Assembly: GCF_019175385.1 (NCBI RefSeq)
Contig: NC_083342.1
Coordinates: forward strand, 117,304,376-117,368,375
Reading direction: 5' to 3'
Source of the DNA: Lycium barbarum
Lineage: Eukaryota > Streptophyta > Magnoliopsida > Solanales > Solanaceae
DNA length: 64,000 bases
Within the stretch, counting starts at the first letter, position 1, and every line of letters starts with the position of its first letter. The position numbers and the translations under genes were made by a program. Shown piece after piece: positions 45,280 to 56,060 of this stretch. The notes beneath the pieces are model-generated. The model searched no databases and was not told the DNA's origin. It saw only the letters and a program-made list of their open reading frames with translations.

Positions 45280-47536
45280 TCACCAATTCTGAATCATTTC
45301 GTTAATTTCCCCCATATCGTAATCGGCCATGAAAATATCTTCAAAGTCTTCCATTTGGTCCGGTCCACTTGCTATTAAATCTTCAATTTCTTCCTCTTCG
45401 CCTTCCTCCGTTTCTGAGTTTTGGTTGCGTCGCTCCGATCTAATCCAATCGCGAATGCACACTAGTACTTGCAAGCTAAAGCCGGATAATGAATGTCTAT
45501 GGTCTCCAATTTGCTGTCTTCCTTGGCTAAATGCGCTCTCCGAAGCCACGGTTGATACTTGAACCGTAAGGATATCTCGAGCCATTCTTGAGAGTATCGG
45601 ATGACTTGCCTTGTACTTCTTCCACCATGCTAAGAAGTCCAATTCATCCAGTTCCTTGATATCCACATTTGGCTGCATCAAATAAAAGTTATATTCATCA
45701 AAGTTTGCATTACAAGAAGAAGTAAAACTTTTAAATGCGACAAACCCGACAAGCCCTTTTTGCTACTTTGAGAAGTAGTAGGGCGTGGAGCAACGGGTGT
45801 AGCACGTTCTTCCAAATTAGAATAATGAGTAAAAAAAATTCTAAACTCGTCATCAATAGAGAGTTCGGCTTCAGCTAAAGATGGTTGAACTCCCGGTTCA
45901 ATTTCTAAAAATGTATAAATTTGACCAACCAATGCTTTAGTATAAGACACTTTTAAACAAGGATTTAAAAGAGAACCCAAAATAAATAAAGTTGGGATGG
46001 AAAAAAAATACTTCTTAAATTTGATTATCATTTCAAAAATAGCCGCTTGATAACCGGGTTTATATTTATATTCTTGTAAAACTCTAGCTATTTCCGCTAA
46101 GTAGGCTAAAATTCCGGTTACCGTGGGATAGAATTGTCTAGAAAAAGCAAGAGTTGCATTATAAAAATTTTCTAAGAGCTCAACACATTCTTTAACATCT
46201 TCCCAATGCGAAAAATTTAACCAATCATCACTATCAGTATTATATTTGTTGTGAACTTGTTGTATGGGAATCCTATACTCATATGCTTGTTGTAGCATAA
46301 TGTAAGTGTAGTTCCACCTAGTCTCAATTTCTACTTGAATTTTCCTAGGTCTATGGTTATTTTCCATACAAGCATTCTTAAAATCTCTAAGTCTTGCCCT
46401 ATTAGCATTACAAAAAAGAAACGCAACCGCATCTCTAACTTTTTGAATAGAATCGTCAAAACACACAAGACCATCTTTAACAATTAAATTTAAAATGTGA
46501 CAACTACATCTTACATGAAAAATATTTCTTAGCGGAGGGTTTATTTCTCTTTTTAAAAGACCAATTGCCTTTGTATTATTAGAAGCATTATCTAAAGCAA
46601 TACAAAGTGTTTTTCTATAAATATTAAAAAATCTCATTATAGTAGACATTGAATCCGCTAAAAATTTTTCATCGTGATGACCTTTTCCTTTATTATATAA
46701 AAAAGCTATAATTCTTTTTTGCATAACCCAATGACATGTAATAGCAAAAAAAATCTAACTTGTTAAGACTAAGACCCAAATCAGCGGTAAGAGAAATATT
46801 ACAATTTAAAGAATTAAATACATGGCGCAAATAAAATATATATTTTTTATACAAATCTATAACATCATTTCTACAAGTACTTCTAGGAATACCCTCAAAT
46901 AATGGATTATAACAACGTTGAATGTAAGTAACAAACCCCAAACCCGAGGGAAAGGAAAATGGTAAACAATCATAAGCTACCATTTTAGCTATTTCTACAT
47001 GCTCTTTTTTCTTGTCATACTTAAAATTTCTACCAGTTCGTGGGTCTATCGTCATTTGAATACCCCCACATTTGAACCCGTTTGCTCTCCCCAAACATCC
47101 ATATGTTTTTTTTTCTCATATGACCATTTAGTGTACCCGTTTCACTATCCTTACTAGTTCCTTGCCTAAAAGCAAATATTTGTCCGCATAGGGTACATGT
47201 AACTGATTGGTTTTCCCTACCCTTAGTCATAAATTTCCAAATTTTAGCGGTTGGCTTATGAGTTCTAGGCGGTTTGTCTTGTGTATGTGATTGTGCAGGA
47301 CATGTATCTCCTATGGGATTTTCGGGGGGTTGTGTTTCATCATCATTATCATCATCATCAATTTCATTAAAAGTGTCAGTAAAATGTTGTTGCATTGCCT
47401 CATGACCTAAAAGTGGATTATTTCCACCAACATCAATACCTAAATTAGGTGTTTCTTCCACAAATGTTTCCTCATTAAGCCCACCCCTAACAATACCACT
47501 ACTACTACCGGCACCACGTCTAAATCTCTTTGCCAT
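45280..47536 (-). pseudogene. hAT transposase (BED finger, RNase H-like core, dimerisation domain), three frameshifts
   Basis: The ATG is at 47536 (MAKRFRRGAGSSSG). The BED zinc finger has KIWKFMTKG, CTLCGQIFAF and GHMRKK. The core contains EIAKMVAYDCLPFSF, a catalytic-type Asp in SLTADLG and the second Asp in CIALDNASNN. CHILNLIVKDG and ETRWNYTYIMLQQAY follow. The C-terminal hAT dimerisation domain (WWKKYKASHPILSRMARDIL, STVASESAFSQGR) ends at 45280. Total length is about 750 codons, normal for the family. Three one-base frame changes interrupt it: near 47110 (A-run), 46753 (T-run) and 45770 (A-run). All fall in homopolymers, so the gene may be broken in reality or only in the assembly. Domains are otherwise complete, with no in-frame nonsense change seen. 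Confidence 0.85.
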
Positions 47537-47914
47537 TATTAAATAGAATTAATTTAAATCACAATCAAATAAATCACAAGAAAATAAATTGCAACAAATT
47601 AAATTGCTAGAATTAAATTGCGAAAAATAAAGATAGAGTTGGAACGAAGATACCAAATTGCCGGATTAATTTCCAACAAAGTGAAGGCGGCTAGAATTGC
47701 AAATCCACCAAAGCTACTTCAGATTGTTGCAAAATCACTAACTCCACCAACAATATTATAATTGCAAAATTAATAATTGAAACTAGAATAAGACTATAAT
47801 ATTTATTTGAGAGAAATTTAAAGTGGCTAATTATTGCAAAGTAACTATAATTGAGAGATTGAGATTTGAGAGAAAGAGAAGAGTGAATTGGTGTGGATTA
47901 AAATGAAAATGAAG

Positions 47915-47930
47915 AAGGGTTTATATAGGG
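47915..47930 (-). promoter_or_regulatory. TATA box of the hAT transposase gene
   Basis: CCCTATATAAACCC on the minus strand, about 380 bases upstream of the transposase ATG. Nothing else in 47540-48100 competes as a promoter core. Confidence 0.5.
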
Positions 47931-47966
47931 TTGGGGAATGGGTTAAAGTGTTAAAAAAAAAGTTTG

Positions 47967-48062
47967 GGGGGTTGGGGGGAGGGGGGGGGGGGGGGGGCAA
48001 AAAAAGAATTTATGGCCGTTTGGCAACGACCATTTTTGCAAATGGACCGTTGCCAACGGTCC
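47967..48062. repeat. G-run and long inverted repeat near the hAT 5' end
   Basis: A G-rich tract with a run of about 18 G (up to 47997) is followed by a near-perfect inverted repeat at 48013-48062: GGCCGTTTGGCAACG and CGTTGCCAACGGTCC around an ATTTTTGCAAAT loop. Such subterminal structure may act in transposase binding or simply be unstable DNA. Confidence 0.6.
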
Positions 48063-48104
48063 ATAAGCCCAGCAACGGCTATATTTTATTTTTATTTTTA
48101 ATTT

Positions 48105-48250
48105 CACCGGTTTAACCGGTCCGGTTCCGGTTTCAAAAAAATCGGAACCGGACCGGTAAGAAATAAACGGTTAACTGGAACCGGTTAACCGGTTCCGGTT
48201 TTACCGGTCCGGTTACCGGTTTGAACCGGTTAAACCGGACCGGTTGACAC
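48105..48250. repeat. CCGGTT subterminal array, right end of the hAT
   Basis: More than a dozen AACCGGTT/CCGGTTCC motifs in 145 bp, mirrored at 20580-20705. Subterminal motif arrays are transposase-binding sites in other hAT elements; that role is inferred here. Confidence 0.75.
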
Positions 48251-48263
48251 GTTTAATTTGAAC

Positions 48264-51200
48264 CCAAAATCTCTAAATTCTATTGCTGTTTGCATATATC
48301 TCTTCTTTCTAGATTCTAAGAAGCTTTTTCTTTTCCACCTAATTAGCTAAAGTTTTTCTTTTCCACCTAATTAGCTATAGGAGGAAAATATAATTTTCAG
48401 GAGTGGATGACTTTTTGTATTCTTCGGGACGAGGAGGAAACTCGTGATTTATGGAAAATGATTAGAAGGAGGAAAAATCCCTAGCTTGATAAATTCTGAA
48501 CCCCACTCTTAAATGGCAGTAGTAGTACAAGTTATCTATTTCATTTCCATCGAACTACACACATGTTAGCAACCCGTAAGAAGTATGACTTTGAAATTAA
48601 TTTTGATTCATTAGTTCAGGATCAACTCCTCGTTTAATGTTATTAGACCTATAAATTAGATCGAGGCTTCTACGTGTTTTCTTTCTATGTTGAACAACAC
48701 CGAAGAGAAAAGGAAATGCATCGAAGTAGCGAATAAGATAACTCAGAATCCTCACTAATTGACTATTGCGTGCCTTATTTTTTATTGTACTAATCTCATT
48801 CTATAAACTTGATTACATAAAATTGTTTTATGTGATTGACACTGTAAAAAAATATTTTCACGACTAATGTAATCCAGTTAAACTTAATCATAATTAACTC
48901 GGTCGCTAATATGTGGAGAAGAAAGTTAAGGTGGGGGCAATGATTGGAGAAGACTAGGAGGAGACCAGATGACACAAAGAGCCTAAGATGTGGGATGTGC
49001 AATTCATCTCTATGGCACGTGCCATTTGTCTGCATTCACGTGAATATCTCACACCGTTTCGTTACTGTTATTCAAAAGTCACACCACTTCCAACATACTG
49101 TTCTAATTTCTCCAATCATCTAAAGTGTGAACTATACATAAGTTTTACCACTAATCTTTGACCTTTTCCCCAAATTGTGAATGGGCTAAATTAGACTTTA
49201 AATAACATATCAAGAAAGAAGTTACAAAATATTTTCACAAGTTTTTGCATCAGTCAATTGGGATTATATATTAGTCCGAGTTTTAGATGAGTTGATCAAT
49301 TGAACATTAGAGTAGACTAAAAAAAATGAAAGGATCGTGTTTTCACGAACTAATCAAACTTGAATCAACAGTCACGTAGGCCTTGTTTATTTGCCCTTAA
49401 TAAATATGAGAAAGTTAATTATTCATATTTTAGTTTTTAAGTTTTCATTTAATAAAAATACAATCATTTAATGAGCTTGACTAAGTTTTAATGATTATAA
49501 TCTATAACAGAATTTTTACATAAATAAAATGTTCTATGCATACGGTAATCTACAAAGATGACATTTCACAAGAAAATGATCTCTAATGGCCATTTATAAA
49601 TCGAATTAAAGAAAATGACATTTTTCAGATCTTTTATGTGCAAAAAATGAAGATCTCTTGTCAAAAAACATAAAACTAAAAATAACTTTGTAAAGGGCTA
49701 CAAAAATATTTCACTACTCCATCTACTTTCGTCGTAATATCGATTGTCGCCCATCATTATCAACTACCGTCGTTCTCAGCTTCAAGCATCACATCATCAA
49801 TAACCACAGTAAGTCGATAAGCACCAACCACCAAGGCACAATTATCACCAACAGTTACCACCATAACTATCAGTGATTACTATCCTCAACCACCACTTGG
49901 AGTGTCCAATGGTCCGTTGGGTTGAATCTGAGTAAATAAAAATGAGTTGAGTTAACAGATGAACGTGTCATTGACCCGTCTAATAAAAAGACACTTGGGC
50001 TGAAATGTGTTGGTTGGAATGGGATGAGCATTGAGTCATAGCCCAATTCACTCAACTTTTACTAAGTTTTTTTTTTTTTAAAATTTGTTTAAGTACCTAA
50101 TAAATTTTTATTTTATTATGACTATATATTTTTCATGAGACAATTGAGCTATATATCAATCCAACTTTTAGATGATCTGATTTAACGAGTTAAAATAACT
50201 AAGTTAATAAATAAATGTGTCATTAAACCTGCCCAAATTTAAACGAGCTAAACGGGTCATATTTTATGTGTTAATTTTGCCACCTCTAGCGGCCACCCCA
50301 TGGCCATGAGGACTCCAACAATGCACTGAAAGGAAAAACAACACAATTAAACTAAAGTTTTAAATATCTTCAGAAATTTTAAAAGCTAATACAAAATTTG
50401 TTATATTTTTCGGTAACTAGTGGTTGAAATCTTCTTTGAACTACCAAAAGATGTAGTGCAGTGGATGAAGCTGTTCCTTCCTTAATTAAAATTTTAGGAG
50501 TTCGAACTTTGGGTATAAAAAAATGTTCTTAGTAGAGAGTGCTTCCGTTGGATAAGTCCTATGCGGCACAAATTTAGATTAGTCGAACTCTAATATGAAT
50601 ACTGAACACCGGGATAAGAAATTGGAAAAATAAAATAAAGGAACCTTGTTTGAGCCAAACAGGCCAAAGTGGAGGGACAAAACAGTAACAAGCGCGTGTA
50701 TCAAACTGTGTCATGTAAAGCGAGTGGGTAGTACTAAAATCTGAAAAAGAGAGAAAACTCGTGGGGAATGATCCAATGATTGTACATACGTGGGTGGTGG
50801 TGTCGGATGGCATTGAGGCAAATATGTGACACGCACGAGTGCTCTCTTAGTGGGTCCCATGTGTGTATGCCACGTGGACAAGCACATCCATGCTTCATCA
50901 CGTGATCTCCCTTCCTTCTTTCTTGTCTTTTCCATCCTTTCTAAATCTTTTTTTGTGTTCTCTTTCTTTTTTATGTCTCTTTCTTAGAGCTCATGCTTGG
51001 CTTTGGATTCTTCCAATTTTGCTTGGCTCTAACTTTTTAGCCCAAAGTTTCAAACTTTCTAGCCTTCTTTTTTGTTGTTGCTCTTTACCCCTTTTCTTTT
51101 CTTTGCTTTACTTTCTTTTTCTTTTTCTTTTCATTTTTTTGTCATCCTTTTCTTATTTTGGAAGTCAATTGGCATAAAAATGTGTGGTGGGTCAAGCTCA

Positions 51201-52436
51201 GGACCATCTTATTTTCTAGGCATATTACTCCCTTCGTTCACTTTTATTTGATTATTATTTTAAAAATAAATTTTCCTTTTTATTGTCTACTTTAGCATAT
51301 TAAAAGAAAAATATTTTTTTTCCTGTTTTACCCATAGCATTAATTACTCATTTCTAATAATGTTTATAATTAAAATGGATGGGGTATTTTAATTAGTTGA
51401 ATTTTTCACGTAGAATGTGGTTGATATTCACGCGCAAGACTAAAAAAATGAAACTCACCATATATGCTCTGTAAGTCGGATTGTGTTTAATAGACACGCT
51501 TGAGATCAAATTCAAGAGTTCAATAGAAAAAACACTTAGTTGAGGTATCAAAACGAAAAAAAAATTGACAAATTTAGAGGCCGCATATGCATTAAGCCTA
51601 TTATGTGATATTGGATTACCTAGGTAATGGTTAAGATTACAACTTTAAACCTGAATTTGGTGAACAGATTTCAGATTCTTTTTCCCTTGGAAGAATGAGA
51701 TCAAATAGAGTTCTATATACACTACAATCAAAAGGCACAGGTTGTAACATATTATATTCTTGTTTCTTTTTTGGTACAACATATTATATTCTAATGCCAT
51801 ACGGGGAGAGGTTAATTAAGTGGACATTGTCGAAATGGGTGACCTTATAATTTAAATAGAATAAAAAGAGTTTACAAAAAATATATATGTTATTATTTTC
51901 AAATATCTTACGTGCAAAAATAAAAAATGACTTATAGAAAAATTTAATATTAAAAATAAATCTGTAAAAAACTACCTGCTAATTCTTAACCATATCATGT
52001 CTACCCATTCATGTTCGTGGACCTAGTTGTGGACAAGTTTTTTTTTTTTTCCCGATCGTTTGAGACTGAATGACGGAACTTAGCACGTAATGATTATATT
52101 TATAAGTGAAAGCCATGATTTACGACTGTTAATCATGTACAACATCTTAATTTCATTTTTTTCATACCTCTTTTCAAATGTAACACTAGCCTCACCACTC
52201 AGGCACTCACCAGCCCAGACGAGTAGGTACACTAAATTTCTCAAACTTAGCATATTAATGCTACACATAAACAAAAGAAACAAGAATAGATTGGGAAAAT
52301 CTCGTGTTAGAAATATAATAACAGAGAGAAACAGTTCTGAGCGTGATAATCTTGTTAGAAATATTGAGTGTATATTTTTGAAGAATATAAGTAAACATTT
52401 GTACATAAAAAAATAAGTGATATTTAAAAGAAGTAC
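48264..52436. other. Intergenic, no gene recognised
   Basis: AT-rich. A 30-bp direct doublet (TTTTCTTTTCCACCTAATTA) lies at 48325-48380. At 49550-49720 there is an inverted relative of the sequence at 17395-17530. A CT-rich stretch at 50890-51160 gives artefactual ORFs. At 49890-50290 degenerate repeats of an ACGGGTCA/TTTTGCCACC type suggest an old MITE. Confidence 0.4.
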
Positions 52437-52439
52437 TTA

Positions 52440-52668
52440 GGGCTCGTTTGGTATGATGGATAAGCAAAAATAGTCCTGGGATAAATATTAGTGCCGCCTT
52501 ATTCCACGTTTGGTTGGAAAAAATACTCGGGATAATTAATCCCGGGATTAGTTATCCCGGGATTATAGTGTTTTTTTATCCCACCTTGAGGGTGGAATAA
52601 CTAATCCCGGGATAACTTATCCCTAGATTAGTTATCCCGGAATAAGTTGTTTCCAACCAAACGAGCCC
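52440..52668. mobile_element. Tourist-like MITE with ATCCCGGGAT palindromes
   Basis: The ends GGGCTCGTTTGGT and ACCAAACGAGCCC are flanked by TTA on both sides (52437-52439, 52669-52671). The interior repeats TAATCCCGGGATTA, so the whole 229 bp folds back. It has no coding capacity. Confidence 0.85.
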
Positions 52669-52671
52669 TTA

Positions 52672-55350
52672 GTATTTAAAGATAAGTTCAAAAAAGGATA
52701 TTTAAAATTTACAGTTGTGCTTGGATATGCATTTAATTTGAAAATAAATAAATAATTCTTATGAGTGAAAGAGATTTTTCACTTGAAAGCTAGTCAATCT
52801 TTTCCTTCAAAACGTTAATCTAATGTATAACCAGATAATGTCTGGTGATTTTTTATTTTTTTTTGAAAAAAAGTTCTGTGGACAAATATAATTCCTCCTA
52901 ATTCTTCAATTTACAGCAAATTCCCTATTTGCATTTTGAAAATTTCTTGGTCACTTCTCAAGGAGATCAGTGCTTAAAACAAAGTTGAGAACTTGAGAAT
53001 TGAGATCATGCCAAGTCTGAACATACCATGTAATTATTTCGTGAACACACATATTTGATTTGTTATAAATTTTACATTTACATAAGAAAAAATGAAGTTA
53101 AAAATTAGCTTTTATTTTAGTGTAGTGGGAGCAAATAGAGTACAAAATATGAATTTATATTAAAAAATTATTTATTACTAATTACTGGATATCAAATGAA
53201 ATCTGACAATGAAACAGTTATGTTTTAAAACTTCACAAGCTTCAAATCTTGAAGATACCCCTGACCCCCAATTAGGAGTACTTGTTTATTCAAGGTTAAT
53301 TGAAACTTATATATACTGATCAAGAGGTGTTGTAGATGTGATACCATGTTCCCACTTTGCTGTCAAATTTTGATATATACCATGTTTAATGAAATCTAAT
53401 GAGATTTCTCATGTATGGCAAATTACAAACTACTCAACAAATCAAAGACGCTTTTCTAGTTTTACGGCAAAGGATATTAGCTTTATTAAGGCACACTAAA
53501 TATTTTTTTTATTATATAATATTCTTATAAAATACCAATAAATTACTCATAAGATATATTCGAATGTAACCCGAATGATCTTTATCGGGCTATTTTTTTC
53601 ATTCACACTGTCACTGATCATATAGTATAATTATAATTATTTCTATGTTACAGTGTGCCTTACGCATAAAAATCACGATGTAACATGACTACAATGAACT
53701 CTAAAGGCGAAAAGTTAGTGTTTAGAACTTGGGACAAGGTCAAAGATTTTATCAATTCTTAACAGTGCCATCTAGAAAATCGAGTCTCATAATTTTATCA
53801 AATCTTGGGAGATTCAACGTTGAAAATTTTGTGACGCCTCGTTAGCTAGGAATACTTGTTTTTCGTTATACATAGTGGACTAGTGGTAATTACAATATTC
53901 CCAAAACAGTACTCTATTTAAGATTGAAATTGTTTGGTTAAAAAATACTCACAAACTGTTATACTAGGATTAGTGGGAGTGTCCGTAAACTTTTATGTTA
54001 GGATAATGCACACAGCTGAAGTGGGAGTGTCCACAAACTTTTTAGTTGAAGTTGTAACTTACACCATTTAAATTGCAAACAAAATTAAAAGGACTGCAGT
54101 AATTAGTCATTACAAATATCGTATCTGTAACATAAACCAGGGAGTTTGCGTTTCTTTCTCCCCACATTATTCAAACCAAAGCACTCTGTAACATATTATT
54201 CAAACATATAATTATGATAACTCTGAATCAAATCAATAAGTACATCTTATTAATTGCTTGCATTGTTTCATATGGTACTAACATTCATCAGTTTTGCTTC
54301 GCAGAGTCAAACTAGGTCAATTATGAGTTACAATTTAAACATATCCCCTTAGTAGTTTTGATACGGCAGAGATTGCAAGTTATAACATTTCTAACGTATC
54401 TTTAGATTATGTAAAATCTTCGTAAAAATAAATCATTTTTTAACCAAAAATGATAATTGCTCGAGTAGGGCAAATTTCAAATTGCAAAAAATAGCCTCTT
54501 TACTAAATGGAAAATAAAATCAGTATACAATAAATTCAATGAGACTTTGACGACCTTAAAAACCCACACATAACAAAAGTGCATACATTATCAGGAGATT
54601 TGTGGTGGAATGAATGAGACTCCTCCACACTTAATGAAAGATCTGAATTTCGAGCTATAAGAAAAATGTATTTAGTAGAGAACATTTTCTTCTTAAATCA
54701 TCAGTCCTGCACGATACGCATCTAAATTAATCGAACGACAGGTTTCGTACTAAATGTTTATACAAAAAAATTAAATAAAATTATCATTCTACAAGTAATA
54801 AAGTACTCCTATGTTTAGTTTTATGCATATTAATTTGATTGGACACTGTATTTAAAAAGTAAATAAATAATTTAATAATAAAATAAAAATGAGTACTTAT
54901 TATATATCGATATGTCTTTTATGATATGAGAAGTTGAAATTAAAGAACTATATTAAATATACGATTATCTTGTCTAAATAAATAAAATAAAATATAAGAA
55001 CATAAATTAAATAAAAGGAGCAAGCAATAACTGGGGAAAATAAAGATAAACCAAATGAGACTTCTATTGTCTACACACATGCATCACGCGCTTGTTACCC
55101 TTTCAAGGCCTACATCAGCTCGTGAGTAAACAAAGTAGGTTCAGAAAAAGTGTTTCATGAGACAGCACGCACGCTAGTCAACAGTCAACGGTTGAAAATA
55201 AAGAGTAAAAAAGCCTCTTTTCAATGAGAAGTTACAATTCAGGAACAGATGATTCATAAAGCAAAGATTACAGTAAAGTACAGTAAACTCACCTTCAGTT
55301 ACGTTTAGTCATTCACCATGGTTAAATTTCTACTCAAACCATGGTTAAAA
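52672..55350. other. Intergenic, no gene recognised
   Basis: AT-rich and non-coding. A short doublet GTGGGAGTGTCCRYAAACTT recurs at about 53971 and 54021. The last kilobase is the distal promoter of the HD-Zip gene. Confidence 0.4.
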
Positions 55351-55369
55351 ATTAGCCCCATGCAAAACT

Positions 55370-55800
55370 TTGCCAAATATAAATAGACAGAAAAACATCC
55401 ATAAACAAAACAAAGAAAAAGCCAAACTAAATCAAAGCCAATCTCTATCGTCATCATTGTGCCAATAGCCACTGACATAAGTCATCATTGAACATCTATT
55501 TGCCTTCTTCTTCTGCATAGATTCACACATCTAGTCTGATTAAATTTAAATTTATATTGCAAAAATATTACTTATAGCATTGCGAGTAAAATACTCTTTA
55601 ATAAATGCGACTTTATATTACTTTTGTTCAAAACCTCTAATTTGAAATAACAGAGTCTTACTATTTCATCATAATTCTTGTTGTTGTCTTTAAATTAATA
55701 ATAGGATACTTCAACAAAAAAGTTTTTTTTTTTGTTTCAAAAATAAAAAGGCCACAAGTATAAATATTTGTGTGTGCAGTAGTCCTTGTATATATAATCA
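55370..55800 (+). promoter_or_regulatory. Core promoter candidates of the HD-Zip II gene
   Basis: Two TATA-like sequences are possible: TATAAATAG (55378-55386), which would give a leader of about 650 bases, and TATATAA (around 55790), which would give about 240 bases. The sequence between 55880 and 56040 is C- and A-rich, like a leader. The choice cannot be made from sequence alone. Confidence 0.4.
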
Positions 55801-56060
55801 TAGGTTCTGAATCTTTCTGACGTATCCTACAAAAATTGTATTGCACTAGCCAAAGGAAAAAAGCTGTAACTCCTCTGCTACAAAAGCAAACACCCCATTT
55901 CTCTTCTTTTTGTTCCCCCCACCCCCACCCCCACCCCTTACCCCAACAACACATTCAAACCCCAGAGCAAGAAAAACCTATATCCTTTCTTTTGGATTCC
56001 AAAAGGAAAGAAAAAGTAAACTTGTTTGGTTCTTCGGAGAAGAAAAGGAGAGTAAAAAAG

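Larger units (their letters stand above)
20573..48255 (-). mobile_element. hAT transposon with transposase remnant, hosting a nested MULE
   Basis: It is flanked by an exact 8-bp duplication ATTTGAAC (20565-20572, 48256-48263). The right end, inverted, reads TAAACGTGTCAACCGG, and the left end is a looser match starting TAAGCCCGTTAACCGG. CCGGTT/CCGGAACC arrays fill both subterminal regions (20580-20705, 48105-48250). Removing the inserted MULE and one copy of its 9-bp duplication leaves about 4.05 kb, normal for an autonomous hAT. The transposase is read on the minus strand (47536-45280). Confidence 0.9.

Noticed and set aside
50863..51177. 104-residue Phe/Ser/Leu-rich ORF
   Set aside because: It is a translation of a CT-rich tract, with no domain or splice context.
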